Part shown: piece by piece, positions 34,504 through 42,903 of the stretch
How positions within the stretch are numbered: the first letter of the stretch is position 1
How the letters are laid out: each line of letters starts with the position of its first letter
Assembly (NCBI RefSeq): GCF_004570875.1
Contig: NZ_SPQK01000020.1
Location: 1 to 64,000, forward strand
Source: Blastococcus sp. CT_GayMR16
GTDB lineage: Bacteria > Actinomycetota > Actinomycetes > Mycobacteriales > Geodermatophilaceae
DNA length: 64,000 nt
Direction: 5' to 3'
Translations under genes and position numbers: made by a program
The notes under the pieces: model-generated
Told to the model about the DNA's origin: nothing
Seen by the model: the letters and a program-made list of their open reading frames with translations, nothing else
Database searches by the model: none

Positions 34504-34734
34504 TCAGTCGTTGCGGTGCCGGATCTTCTGGACGACGGCGAAGGTGATCAGCAGGCCGACCGCACCCACGGTCGCCATCCCGGCCGGGGTCTGCAGGAAG
34601 CGCTGGACGGCGTCCCTGCCCTTGGCCTTCAGGCGCGTCGGGCTCGTCCGGTAGGTCAGCTGGTCCAGGGTGGCGGCCAGCGACTCGCGGGCGGCGTCGA
34701 TCTCGAGCTGGATCTGTCGTGGGTCGCGAGGCAC
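34504..34734 (-). CDS. DUF3618 membrane-anchored small protein
   Basis: 76 residues: RQIQLEIDAARESLAATLDQL (amphipathic helix), then a positively charged segment and a C-terminal transmembrane helix TVGAVGLLITFAVVQKIRHRND. This is the DUF3618 arrangement found with cell-envelope and phage-holin-like proteins. Probably an inner-membrane protein with its N-terminus in the cytoplasm. Confidence 0.85.
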   Translation of the reverse strand: MPRDPRQIQLEIDAARESLAATLDQLTYRTSPTRLKAKGRDAVQRFLQTPAGMATVGAVGLLITFAVVQKIRHRND

Positions 34735-34822
34735 GGCGACAGCCTGCCAGACGATCCGCAGGCGGGCTCACCCGCGAACCCCAGGGACACCCGGGAGGGC
34801 TACTTCTAGACTTCGGGACCGA

Positions 34823-34903
34823 GCGGGAGTGGTGTAACGGCAGCCACGCCAGACTTAGGATCTGGTGCCTTCGGGCGTGGGGGTTCGAGTCCCCCCTCCC
34901 GCA
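34823..34903 (+). tRNA. tRNA-Leu (anticodon TAG)
   Basis: The acceptor arms GCGGGAG (34823-34829) and CTCCCGC (34896-34902) pair perfectly, with discriminator A at 34903. The anticodon stem CCAGA/TCTGG encloses the loop CTTAGGA, so the anticodon is TAG. The variable arm TGCCTTCGGGCG is long, as in leucine tRNAs, and the T arm GGGGGTTCGAGTCCCCC is standard. No CCA is encoded. 81 bases. Confidence 0.95.
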
Positions 34904-35080
34904 CAACAGTGAATCCCCAGCACCGTCCGGTGCGGCAGGCTGCGGGCTCGTGGGCGCGGAGTACGAGCTCGAGCCGCTGCGGACGGCCACCGCGGCTGGT
35001 CGATGAGTTCCGGGCCTGCGTGCGGTCAGAACCACCAGGACCTGCCGGGGAACTGACGCGCCCGTACGCGAAGGAGACGC

Positions 35081-35638
35081 ATGGCCAAGCTGATCTACTC
35101 GATGATCACCTCGCTGGACGGCTACGCCGAGGCGGCGGAGGGCGACCTCGGCACCGGGGCCGAGGACGAAGAGGTGCACACCTTCATCGGTGACGTGTTC
35201 CGGTCGGTCGGCACGTTCCTCTACGGCCGCCGGATGTACGAGACGATGGTCTTCTGGGAGACCGCGCACACCGAGCCCGACGCGCCTCCGCACATCCTGC
35301 AGTACGCCCGGGACTGGCAGGCCGCCGAGAAGGTCGTCTACTCCACGACGCTGGAGTCGGCGTCCAGCGCGAAGACCAGGATCGAGCGGACGTTCGACCC
35401 GGACGCGGTGCGCACGCTCAAGGCCGAGGCTGACCACGACCTCAGCATCGACGGCCCGAACCTCGCCGCCCAGGCGATCGCCGCGGGCCTGGTGGACGAG
35501 TACCACCTCTTCATGACGACCAGCGTGGTCGGTGGCGGCAAGCGGTTCTTCCCCGACGGCGTCCGCCTCGATCTGGAGCTGGTCGAGGAGCGCGCCTTCG
35601 ACACCGGTCTGATCTACGCCCGCTACCGAACCCGCTGA
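35081..35638 (+). CDS. dihydrofolate reductase/RibD-C family protein
   Basis: 185 residues. It begins MAKLIYSMITSLDGYAE, then TFLYGRRMYETM and LSIDGPNLAAQAIAAGLVDEYHLFMTTSVVGGGKRFFP, the NADPH-binding fold of RibD-C/YyaP-type reductases. A separate role from folate metabolism is likely; many relatives are of unknown substrate. ATG 35081 follows GGAGA. The gap to the tRNA (34904-35080) holds no feature I recognise. Confidence 0.9.
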   Translation: MAKLIYSMITSLDGYAEAAEGDLGTGAEDEEVHTFIGDVFRSVGTFLYGRRMYETMVFWETAHTEPDAPPHILQYARDWQAAEKVVYSTTLESASSAKTRIERTFDPDAVRTLKAEADHDLSIDGPNLAAQAIAAGLVDEYHLFMTTSVVGGGKRFFPDGVRLDLELVEERAFDTGLIYARYRTR

Positions 35639-35673
35639 GCCGGCAGCTCCGACACCGTCGCTCCCTTCCCGGA

Positions 35674-35922
35674 TCAGCCGAGCTGCTCCATGGCCTCGGC
35701 CCGGAACTGGGCGAGGAACTGGTCGCGGGTGATGCCCCGCCGCTCGGCCTCCCGGTCGCACAGCATGGCGATGACCAGCGACGACTGGCGGACGACGTCG
35801 GCGCGCGTGTCGTCGTCCAGGCCGCTGAGCACCTTCGTCCAGCCGGCCCAGTCGCCCTCTCCGGCGGCCTCCGCCATCTCCAGCACCAGGCCGAACCGGC
35901 GCAGCGACTCCAGGTTGGCCAT
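35674..35922 (-). CDS. small helical hypothetical protein
   Basis: 82 residues from ATG 35922 (MANLESLRRFGLVLEMAEAAGEG). It is entirely helix-prone, acidic, with ADVVRQSSLVIAMLCDREAERRG in the middle. No family recognised. An in-frame extension to 36021 is Arg-rich and is rejected as noncoding. Confidence 0.6.
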   Translation of the reverse strand: MANLESLRRFGLVLEMAEAAGEGDWAGWTKVLSGLDDDTRADVVRQSSLVIAMLCDREAERRGITRDQFLAQFRAEAMEQLG

Positions 35923-36020
35923 CCGGCACTCCCTCGCTCGTCCGGTCGCCCGGTGCGCCCGATCGCCCTGACGGTATCGACGTCGTGCCGGCTCCCCGGC
36001 CGAGGCCCTACGGTGCCGCA

Positions 36021-36606
36021 ATGATCGACAGCGACCCCCCGTGGGAACCGCCCCTGGCCGGCACCGAGTCCGAGCATCTCGTCGGGGCGCTCGACCGCCT
36101 CCGCACGACCTTCCGGTGGAAGGCCGACGACCTGGACGCGGCGGGGTTGCAGACCCGCATCGGCGCCTCGTCGCTGACGCTCGGCGGCCTGCTCAAGCAT
36201 CTGGCGTTCGTGGAGGACTACCTCTTCACCACCAAGCTGACAGGGCAGCCGGTCGGGGCCCCGTGGGATTTCTCCGAGTGGGACGGCGACGACTGGCCGC
36301 TCACCTCCGCGGCCCAGGACACCCCCGAGCAGCTGTACGCGTTCTGGGACGACGCCGTCGCGCGGTCCCGCGAGCGCCTGACCTCGGCGCTGGCCGACGG
36401 CGGACTCGACCAGCTCGTCCACGTCTCGTCGCCGGACGGCCGCCATGCCAGCCTCCGCCGGCTCGTCTGCGACCTCATCGAGGAGTACGGCCGGCACACC
36501 GGGCGGGCATGCCGATCTGCTCCGCGAGGCCGTGGACGGCCGTGTCGGGGAGGACCCCCCGGCCGACTGGCGCCTCGCGCCGAGGTCCACGCCCGGCCTC
36601 TCCTGA
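36021..36606 (+). pseudogene. DinB-like protein, frameshifted by a 4-base tandem duplication
   Basis: The start (MIDSDPPWEPPLAG) and the helical DinB/YfiT sequence up to LIEEYGRHTG (about residue 162) are normal. GGGC is then repeated at 36501-36504 and 36505-36508. Removing one unit restores HADLLREAVDGRVGEDP and a stop at 36606, four bases from the neighbouring gene; uncorrected, the frame runs to 36713 as Arg/Pro-rich sequence overlapping that gene. Family members use metal-ligand His residues near the C-terminus to act in thiol-dependent chemistry. The change is a real frameshift or an assembly error. Confidence 0.8.
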
Positions 36607-36609
36607 GCG

Positions 36610-37530
36610 TCAGGCCAGGCGGACCCGCAGGTCCAGCTCGACCGACGGAGTTCCCGGGTCGTCACCGTCCACGACGGCCAGCAGGTGCACCTCGTCCGGG
36701 CGGAGCCTGCTGAGGGCGAGCCCCTCGACCTTGTGCACGTGGCCGTCCACCTGTGGGATCGGCGCGACGTCGACGACGCTGTCGCCGTCCACGAGGACGA
36801 GCGCGGAGGCAACAACGGGACCGTCGTCGACGGCGTTGGGGGTGTCCTCGGCAGCTGCGCTGAGCAGCATCCGACCATCGGGCAGCGTGATCGCGTCGGT
36901 CACGGCGAGACCGACACCCCCGACCGAACCGAGGTCGTAGCCGCGGGGGTGCCGGACCTGCACCGAGCCGCCACCGGTCCGGTGAATCGCGGCGGCGACG
37001 AGCTCCTCCAGCGAGAGGTCCACGCTCGCGGAGCGCACTCCCGCGGCCAGGTTGCCGCGGTTGAACCACCGCACGGTCCCGTCGTGACGGGCGGCGCCCT
37101 CGAGATTGAGGTGCTCCAGGGGCAGGCCGAGCCGCTGCGCGACCCGTTCGTAGAGGCGATCGAGGTCGGCGGCCTGCGCGACGGGCCGGCCGTCGCTGAG
37201 CTGCACGAGCACGCCGCGCATCCGCCGGCTCGTGGAGCCCGATCCGAGCAGCAGGACCGCCGGCTCCCCGTCCACCTCGACCGGACAGGCCACCTCCAGA
37301 TCCGGCTTGAGGCGCTTCGTCCCGCGCGCCTCGCTGAACGTGTCGTGTCCCTCCACCGGCGGCAGGACCCGCACCGGCGTGATCTCGGCGGCACGGCGCC
37401 ACGCGGCGAACGTGGCGTCGTCCTGACAGATGAGCCAGCCGTCGCCCAGCGGTGCGATGCCGGACGCCGCGGTCACCGGCGTCCCGTCGGAAAAACGCAG
37501 CGACCGGACGTCGTCCACGGAGACCAGCAC
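36610..37530 (-). CDS. hypothetical protein, beta-propeller-like
   Basis: 306 residues. GTG 37530 (VLVSVDDVRSLRF) is the first plausible start. The protein has repeated strand-loop-strand patterns: ASGIAPLGDGWLICQDDATFAAW, DLEVACPVEVDGEPAVLLLGSGST, and VDGHVHKVEGLALSRLRPDEVHLLAVVDGDD at the end, suggesting a six-bladed or phytase-like propeller. No signal peptide is seen. Not assigned to a known family. Confidence 0.6.
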   Translation of the reverse strand: MLVSVDDVRSLRFSDGTPVTAASGIAPLGDGWLICQDDATFAAWRRAAEITPVRVLPPVEGHDTFSEARGTKRLKPDLEVACPVEVDGEPAVLLLGSGSTSRRMRGVLVQLSDGRPVAQAADLDRLYERVAQRLGLPLEHLNLEGAARHDGTVRWFNRGNLAAGVRSASVDLSLEELVAAAIHRTGGGSVQVRHPRGYDLGSVGGVGLAVTDAITLPDGRMLLSAAAEDTPNAVDDGPVVASALVLVDGDSVVDVAPIPQVDGHVHKVEGLALSRLRPDEVHLLAVVDGDDPGTPSVELDLRVRLA

Positions 37531-37647
37531 CGGCCCACTGTGCGCGCTCCTCCGCCGGACCGCTCCGGGCCGTCGGCGCCCGCGTCCAGGTCCGGGGCCG
37601 GACGGGGAGCCCTTGCGCGTCCTCGGCCTTCCGAGCAGCCTGCGCCG

Positions 37648-38259
37648 ATGGGCGTCTACACCGAGCACCTCCGGCCACGACTGCACAACCTCGCCCTGAA
37701 CGGTCGCGCCACCGGCGAGGTACGCGACCGCGTCTGCGCCGGCCTGAGCGGCGACGTCCTCGAGATCGGCTACGGCTCGGGACTCAACCAACCGCACCTG
37801 CCGACGGCGGTGACCGGCGTGTGGGCGATCGAGCCGTCCGCGACCGCCCTCCGGCTGAGCGAGGAGCGTCGGAGCGCCTCGGAGATCCCGGTGGTCGTGG
37901 CCGGTGACGACGCGCAGTCGCTCCCCTTTCCCGACGACCGTTTCGACGCCGCGCTGTGCACGTGGGTGCTCTGCGGCATCCCCGACGCGGGTGCCGCGCT
38001 GGCGGAGGTGGCCCGCGTCCTGAAGCCGGGCGCGTCGCTGCACTTCGTCGAGCACGGCCTGGCGCCGGACCCCACCGTCGTCCGGTGGCAGCGCCGCACC
38101 AACTCGATCAACCGGGCGATCGCCGGTTGCATCCTGGACAACGACGTCCGTTCCCTGCTGGGCGCCTCGCCGCTCACGGTGACCGAACTGAGCCAGCAGT
38201 ACGAGAAGGGCGCGCCGAAGTCCCAGGGCTCCATGTACGAGGGGCGCGCCGCGGCCTGA
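37648..38259 (+). CDS. class I SAM-dependent methyltransferase
   Basis: 203 residues. The SAM-binding motif I is VLEIGYGSGLNQPHL near 38, motif II LPFPDDRFDAALCTWVLCGI near 95, and motif III AEVARVLKPGASLHFVEHG near 123. The overall sequence matches ubiquinone/menaquinone-methyltransferase-like (UbiE) proteins of unknown substrate. It starts with ATG 37648 after a 117-base gap from the divergent gene. Confidence 0.88.
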   Translation: MGVYTEHLRPRLHNLALNGRATGEVRDRVCAGLSGDVLEIGYGSGLNQPHLPTAVTGVWAIEPSATALRLSEERRSASEIPVVVAGDDAQSLPFPDDRFDAALCTWVLCGIPDAGAALAEVARVLKPGASLHFVEHGLAPDPTVVRWQRRTNSINRAIAGCILDNDVRSLLGASPLTVTELSQQYEKGAPKSQGSMYEGRAAA

Positions 38260-38330
38260 CGGTCACCCTTCGGGGTGGGACCGCCGCCGCTCGCCTCGGG
38301 AGCGGAACCCGACCGGCCGAAGTCCTAGGC

Positions 38331-38591
38331 ATGACCAGCTCTGCTTCGTCGGCCACCTGGCTGCCCGCGGCCGTCGCCCGCGCCGCCGTGGTCTCCCCTG
38401 CCCCCGCCCACGCCGTGCCCACGACCGGCCGCCACCGCGCGCCCGACATGCCCGGCCCGTTCACCTTCGCAACCCCGCGCGACCTCGTCCGCAGGGGGCG
38501 GCACAGCGAGGCGAAGTGGAGCGGTGAGCTGCACGACCCGCGCCGCGACGAGGTCGACGCCTTCGACTGGCTGGGCTTCGGGCAGAACTGA
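38331..38591 (+). CDS. small hypothetical protein with Ala-rich N-terminus
   Basis: 86 residues. The N-terminal 30 residues (Ala/Pro-rich, ending AHAVPTT) are only weakly signal-like; the C-terminal half FATPRDLVRRGRHSEAKWSGELHDPRRDEVDAF is charged. No ribosome-binding site is obvious and no family is recognised, so the call is tentative. It converges on rdgB with 3 bases between stops. Confidence 0.4.
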   Translation: MTSSASSATWLPAAVARAAVVSPAPAHAVPTTGRHRAPDMPGPFTFATPRDLVRRGRHSEAKWSGELHDPRRDEVDAFDWLGFGQN

Positions 38592-38594
38592 GCG

Positions 38595-39203
38595 TCAGCC
38601 GGCCCGAAGGACCTCGGCGAGCACCGGCACCAGCGCGGCGAATGCCTGGCCGCGGTGACTGCGCGCGTCCTTCTCCTCCGGCGTCAGCTCCGCCGAGGTG
38701 ACGTCGAGTCCCTCCGGCACGAACACCGGGTCGTAGCCGAACCCGTTGGCGCCGCGCTTCCCGCGGATCACGCTGCCCCGCCACTGCCGCGCGAGGACCC
38801 GCTCGGTGCCGTCGGGGGTCACGAGCGCGGCCGCGCAGACGAACGCCGCACCCCGGCGTTCGTCGGGCACGTCGGCGATCTGCCCCAGCAGCAGCGCGGT
38901 GTTCGCCTCGTCGTCCCCGTGCCGGCCCGACCACCGGGCCGAGAGCACCCCGGGCATCCCGTTGAGCGCGTCGACGGTCAGACCGGAGTCGTCGGCCACG
39001 GCGGGCAGACCCGTGTGGCGCACCGCCTCGCGCGCCTTCAGCAGGGCGTTCTCCTCGAACGTCGCGCCGGTCTCGGGCGCCTCCGGGTACTCGTCGACGT
39101 CGCGCAGGCCGATGACCTGCACCCCGGGGACGGCGGACTCCAGCAGCCGCTGCAGCTCCGCGAGCTTGCCCGCGTTGCGGGTGGCCAGGAGCAGGGTGCT
39201 CAT
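38595..39203 (-). CDS. rdgB: XTP/dITP pyrophosphatase (RdgB/HAM1)
   Basis: 202 residues. It removes non-canonical purine nucleoside triphosphates (ITP, XTP) to protect DNA and RNA. Motifs: [16 protein letters not shown] at the N-terminus, [14 protein letters not shown] near 70, and [14 protein letters not shown] near 150. ATG 39203 overlaps the rph stop (ATGA). It is the last gene of the conserved wall/cysteine block. Confidence 0.96.
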   Translation of the reverse strand: MSTLLLATRNAGKLAELQRLLESAVPGVQVIGLRDVDEYPEAPETGATFEENALLKAREAVRHTGLPAVADDSGLTVDALNGMPGVLSARWSGRHGDDEANTALLLGQIADVPDERRGAAFVCAAALVTPDGTERVLARQWRGSVIRGKRGANGFGYDPVFVPEGLDVTSAELTPEEKDARSHRGQAFAALVPVLAEVLRAG

Positions 39204-39922
39204 CGAGCCAGCGCTTCGGCCTGCAGCCGGGTCAGCTCGGCGCAGCCGGCGACCGCGAGGTCCAGCAGCTCGTCGAGGGTCTTCCGGTCGAACACCGCGC
39301 CCTCCGCGGTGCCCTGGACCTCGACGAAGTTCCCGTCGCCGGTGCACACGACGTTCATGTCGGTGCCGGCGCGCACGTCCTCCTCGTAGGCGAGGTCCAG
39401 CCGGGGCTCGCCGTCGATCACCCCGACGCTGACAGCCGCGACCGACTGGCCGATCGCGTGGGGCTTGGCCAGCTTCTTGCGGTCGCCCAGCCACGAGACG
39501 GCGTCGGCGAGGGCCACGTAGGCGCCCGTGATGGCTGCGGTCCGGGTGCCGCCGTCGGCCTGCAGGACGTCGCAGTCGATGGCGATGCTGTTCTCGCCGA
39601 GAGCGGCCAGGTCGATCGAGGCGCGCAGCGAGCGGCCGATCAACCGGCTGATCTCATGGGTGCGGCCGCCGATGCGGCCCTTCACCGACTCGCGGTCACT
39701 CCGGGTGTGGGTGGCCCGCGGGAGCATCGCGTACTCCGCGGTCACCCAGCCCAGGCCCGAGCCCTTGCGCCAGCGCGGCACGCCCTCGGTCACGCTGGCC
39801 GCGCACAGCACGCGCGTGCGGCCGAACTCGACGAGCACGGACCCCTCGGCGTGGTCGAGCCAGGAGCGGGTGATGGTCACGGGGCGGAGCTGGTCGGCTG
39901 TACGGCCGTCGGGGCGGGTCAC
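39200..39922 (-). CDS. rph: ribonuclease PH
   Basis: 240 residues from GTG 39922. It trims 3' ends of tRNA precursors by phosphorolysis. [57 protein letters not shown] and [22 protein letters not shown] are classic for the family. It overlaps rdgB by four bases. The two lie at the end of the block that corresponds to Rv1340-Rv1341, though here they are separated from the MBL gene by six other genes. Confidence 0.97.
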   Translation of the reverse strand: MTRPDGRTADQLRPVTITRSWLDHAEGSVLVEFGRTRVLCAASVTEGVPRWRKGSGLGWVTAEYAMLPRATHTRSDRESVKGRIGGRTHEISRLIGRSLRASIDLAALGENSIAIDCDVLQADGGTRTAAITGAYVALADAVSWLGDRKKLAKPHAIGQSVAAVSVGVIDGEPRLDLAYEEDVRAGTDMNVVCTGDGNFVEVQGTAEGAVFDRKTLDELLDLAVAGCAELTRLQAEALAR

Positions 39923-39995
39923 GAGATCCGAGGGTAGTTGCGGGCCCGGGCCGGCCTTCCGTGCGTCCCGGGACGACGGCCGCGATGATCACCGC

Positions 39996-40400
39996 ATGCG
40001 ATCGGAACTGCGTGCGGTCCGGACCGGCGGGATGCCGGTCGTGGTGGACCTGACCGAGGACTGCGCCGAGTTCGTCCGGCAGGAGGTCGACGGCCTGCTG
40101 CACGTCTTCGTGCCGCACGCGACTGCCGGGATCGCGATCCTGGAGACCGGCGCCGGCAGCGACGACGACCTGCTCGCCCAGCTGGACGTGCTGCTCCCCC
40201 GCGACGACCGCTGGCGGCACCGGCACGGCAGCCCGGGACACGGCCGCGACCACGTCGTCCCGGCGTTCATCCCCCCGCACGCCAGCGTGCCGGTGCTCGA
40301 GGGGCTGCTGCAGCTGGGCACCTGGCAGCGGATCTGCCTGGTCGACACCAATACCGACAACGCCCAGCGGCACGTCCGCTTCTCCTTCCTCCCCGGCTGA
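39996..40400 (+). CDS. YjbQ/UPF0047 family protein
   Basis: 134 residues. The signature HVFVPHATAGIAILETG and the later HGSPGHGRDHVVPAFIPPHASVPVLEGLLQLGTWQRICLVDTN include the metal-binding His residues of this family. Relatives are secondary thiamine-phosphate synthases or of unknown function. ATG 39996; divergent from rph by 73 bases. Confidence 0.92.
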   Translation: MRSELRAVRTGGMPVVVDLTEDCAEFVRQEVDGLLHVFVPHATAGIAILETGAGSDDDLLAQLDVLLPRDDRWRHRHGSPGHGRDHVVPAFIPPHASVPVLEGLLQLGTWQRICLVDTNTDNAQRHVRFSFLPG

Positions 40401-40451
40401 GCTGCCGCGCGCGCCTCCCCCGGTTCCGGGTCGTCGGAGGAACACGGCAGG

Positions 40452-40955
40452 ATGCCGGTCATGACCGACAGCGGCACCGACACGGCCTCCGTCCGCCTGT
40501 CCCCCGGCGACCCGGCGCCGGACTTCACGCTGCCCGACGCCGAGGGCACGCCGGTGACGCTCTCGTCCTATCGCGGACGGCGCGTCATCGTGTACTGCTA
40601 CCCGGCGGCACTGACCCCGGGATGCACGACCCAGGCCGTCGACTTCACCGCCGCAGCGGGCGAGCTCGCCGAGGCGGGGCTCGACATCATCGGCATCTCC
40701 CCCGACCAGCCCGAGAAGCTGCTGCGTTTCCGGGACAAGGAGAAGCTCGACATCACCCTCGTCTCCGACCCGGACAAGAAGGTGCTCCAGGCCTACGGCG
40801 CGTACGGCCCGAAGAAGCTGTACGGCAAGGAGGTCATCGGCGTGATCCGCTCGACCTTCGTCGTCGACGCCGAGGGCCGCATCGAGAGCGCCGCCTACAA
40901 CGTCAAGGCGACCGGCCACGTGGCCAAGCTGCGCCGCGACCTCGGCTTGGGCTGA
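40452..40955 (+). CDS. bcp: peroxiredoxin, Bcp/PrxQ type with unpaired Cys
   Basis: 167 residues. It reduces hydroperoxides through Cys in YPAALTPGCTTQAVDF. In most Bcp proteins the residue four later is a second Cys (resolving Cys, pattern CTTQACDF); here it is Val, so this is a 1-Cys form needing another thiol. Other family segments: FTLPDAEGTPVTLSSYRGRRV and GISPDQPEKLLRFRDKEKL. ATG 40452 has GGAGG at a spacing of 11; ATG 40461 also possible. Confidence 0.9.
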   Translation: MPVMTDSGTDTASVRLSPGDPAPDFTLPDAEGTPVTLSSYRGRRVIVYCYPAALTPGCTTQAVDFTAAAGELAEAGLDIIGISPDQPEKLLRFRDKEKLDITLVSDPDKKVLQAYGAYGPKKLYGKEVIGVIRSTFVVDAEGRIESAAYNVKATGHVAKLRRDLGLG

Positions 40956-40971
40956 CCCGGGACGGATCGCC

Positions 40972-42231
40972 TCAGGAGTGCTGGGCCTCGGCCCGCACCG
41001 CCGCGCGCGCCTCGGCGTACCGGACCACCTCGAACGCGATCAGTGCGACGAGGACGGCGACGAGCACAGCCAGAGCTGCCAGCGCCGGCAACTGAGCGGT
41101 GGCCAGGGGCGCGGCGAGCACCACCACCGCGACCACGGCCCGTGGGCGGTTGATCGAGCCGACGTTGCGCAGCCGGAACGCCAGGTGGGCCAGGAGGTAG
41201 GCCGCGACGCCGCCGTACATCGCCCAGAGCGCGGTCGTCGGCAACGGGTCGGTGAGGCTGTGGTGCGAGGTGTCGGCGACGTACTCCGCGGTCTTCTTCA
41301 GGCCGAGGGCGAGGTAGACGATTCCGGCCACCATCGGGAAGTGCAGGTAGGTGTAGGAGTCCCGCGCGAGCTTGACCCGTTCGACGCCCTGGCGGCGGCT
41401 CAGCTCCCGTTCGGCGACCGGGGCCACGACGTCGAAGTACAGCCACCACAGCGCCACGCTGACCGCCAGGCCGAGCAGCGCAGCGCCGATGACGGGCACG
41501 GTCAGCGGCAGGTCGGTGACCCCGACGCCCACGGCGATGATCGACTCCCCGAGCGCGATGATCACGATCAGCCCGTGCCGCTCCGCGAAGTGCACAGGGG
41601 ACGGCAGCCGCCAGCCGTTCCCCGAGGCGTACACGCCGGTGTAGTCGATGACGAGGGCCAGTGCCCAGAGCCCGGTCTGCGCGGCACCGCCGAGCACCGC
41701 CCCCACCACGAGCAGCGTGACGGCCACGCCGACGGGAACGGCCGTGCGCAACAGCTGCCGGCGGAGGTCCGCGTCGCCCAGGGCCGCGACGGCGTACACC
41801 GACAGGTGCAGGAGGCGGATGAGGGCGAGCGCACCGGCCAGGACGACGGGCGCGCTGATGCCACCGCCCTCGTCACCCCAGGCCTCCGGAATGGCCAGCG
41901 CGACCAGGAACATGGCACCCATCGCGGCGATCATCGCCGCGCGGACCACCCCCTCGTCGGCATGCGCCTGGTTGCCCAGCCAGGCGTAGCTGCACCACAC
42001 GAACCACATCAGGGCGAGCAGGACGAGCCCCCGCAGCAGCCCCCGCCAGCCGAGGTCGTCGGCCATGAACGCGGTGACCTGGGTGATCGCGAAGACGAAC
42101 ACCAGGTCGAAGAAGAGCTCGAGCGTGGTGACGCCGTGCCCCTCCTCCGTGGGCACGATCCGCGCCCGGAGGCGGCGGCGGTCCGGGCCGGCTGCCGGGG
42201 CAGGCTGCGGTGCGTCGGTCTGCCGGCTCAC
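40972..42231 (-). CDS. low-temperature requirement protein A (LtrA family)
   Basis: 419 residues with about ten transmembrane helices. It begins with the family hallmark VTTLELFFDLVFVFAITQVTAFM after a basic N-terminal segment, and carries LIVIIALGESIIAVGVGV in the middle and HFPMVAGIVYLALGLKKT towards the end. LtrA proteins are integral membrane proteins of unsettled function, first linked to cold growth in Listeria. It converges on bcp. Confidence 0.92.
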   Translation of the reverse strand: MSRQTDAPQPAPAAGPDRRRLRARIVPTEEGHGVTTLELFFDLVFVFAITQVTAFMADDLGWRGLLRGLVLLALMWFVWCSYAWLGNQAHADEGVVRAAMIAAMGAMFLVALAIPEAWGDEGGGISAPVVLAGALALIRLLHLSVYAVAALGDADLRRQLLRTAVPVGVAVTLLVVGAVLGGAAQTGLWALALVIDYTGVYASGNGWRLPSPVHFAERHGLIVIIALGESIIAVGVGVTDLPLTVPVIGAALLGLAVSVALWWLYFDVVAPVAERELSRRQGVERVKLARDSYTYLHFPMVAGIVYLALGLKKTAEYVADTSHHSLTDPLPTTALWAMYGGVAAYLLAHLAFRLRNVGSINRPRAVVAVVVLAAPLATAQLPALAALAVLVAVLVALIAFEVVRYAEARAAVRAEAQHS

Positions 42232-42333
42232 GTCGTCCCCTCTCGAGGGTCGCCGGCGCCTGGCCGGCCGGCTGACCGGGACATCATGGACGCTGACCGT
42301 GTCCCCGGACAGGACGTCGGCCGCGGGCCGGTG

Positions 42334-42822
42334 TCACGCGCGCCACGTACCAGGCCGCGGCTGCACATCCGGCTCGTCGGGCCCGTTGCCCTCCCAGGGG
42401 AAGCAGTGATCGGGGAACGCCCAGGTGAGCTGGTAGGCCGGCACGGAGTACTCGGCGGGGCGTTCGTAGAACCGGTTGGCCACGAGCACAACCTCGCCCG
42501 GGTTCGGCAGTTCCTCGACGACCAGCCGGATGTCGGCCCAGTCCGGCCAGACGAGCAGCTCGCCGGCGACGAGATTCCGTCCGTCGGCCACGACTCCGGC
42601 GACCCGGCTCACGACGCTGTGCGTGGTCTTCGCCCCCAGACCGACGAGAACCAACTCGGGATGCCCGAGTCCGAACAGGCCGACGGTGTAGCCGAACGGG
42701 GGCTCGTCGGGCTCGTCACCGGCGCCGACGTACTGGACCGACCAACGGTGGGCCCGGATCACCTGGGCGAGGTGGGCGTCCTCCTGGTCCAGCCAGGCGA
42801 TCGTCTGCGGGTCGTGCGTCAT
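42334..42822 (-). CDS. DUF4262 family protein
   Basis: 162 residues from ATG 42822; an extension to 42864 is not needed. The family pattern FGYTVGLFGLGHPELVLVGL, NLVAGELLVWPDWADIRLVVEE and WAFPDHCFPWEGNGPDEPD is clear. Function unknown; the family is often near regulators or stress genes. It lies between LigD polymerase and LtrA on the same strand. Confidence 0.85.
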   Translation of the reverse strand: MTHDPQTIAWLDQEDAHLAQVIRAHRWSVQYVGAGDEPDEPPFGYTVGLFGLGHPELVLVGLGAKTTHSVVSRVAGVVADGRNLVAGELLVWPDWADIRLVVEELPNPGEVVLVANRFYERPAEYSVPAYQLTWAFPDHCFPWEGNGPDEPDVQPRPGTWRA

Positions 42823-42903
42823 ACGAGCAGCCTGCGCGCGAGTACCGACAGAACGGGCTCTCACGGCCGGCCTGTGGACGGGGAAGCGGGGTGGGGACGG
42901 CGG

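Noticed and set aside
36607-36713. Genuine C-terminal extension of the DinB protein
   Set aside because: The extension is Arg/Pro-rich and antisense to the neighbouring gene; the 4-base duplication explains it better.
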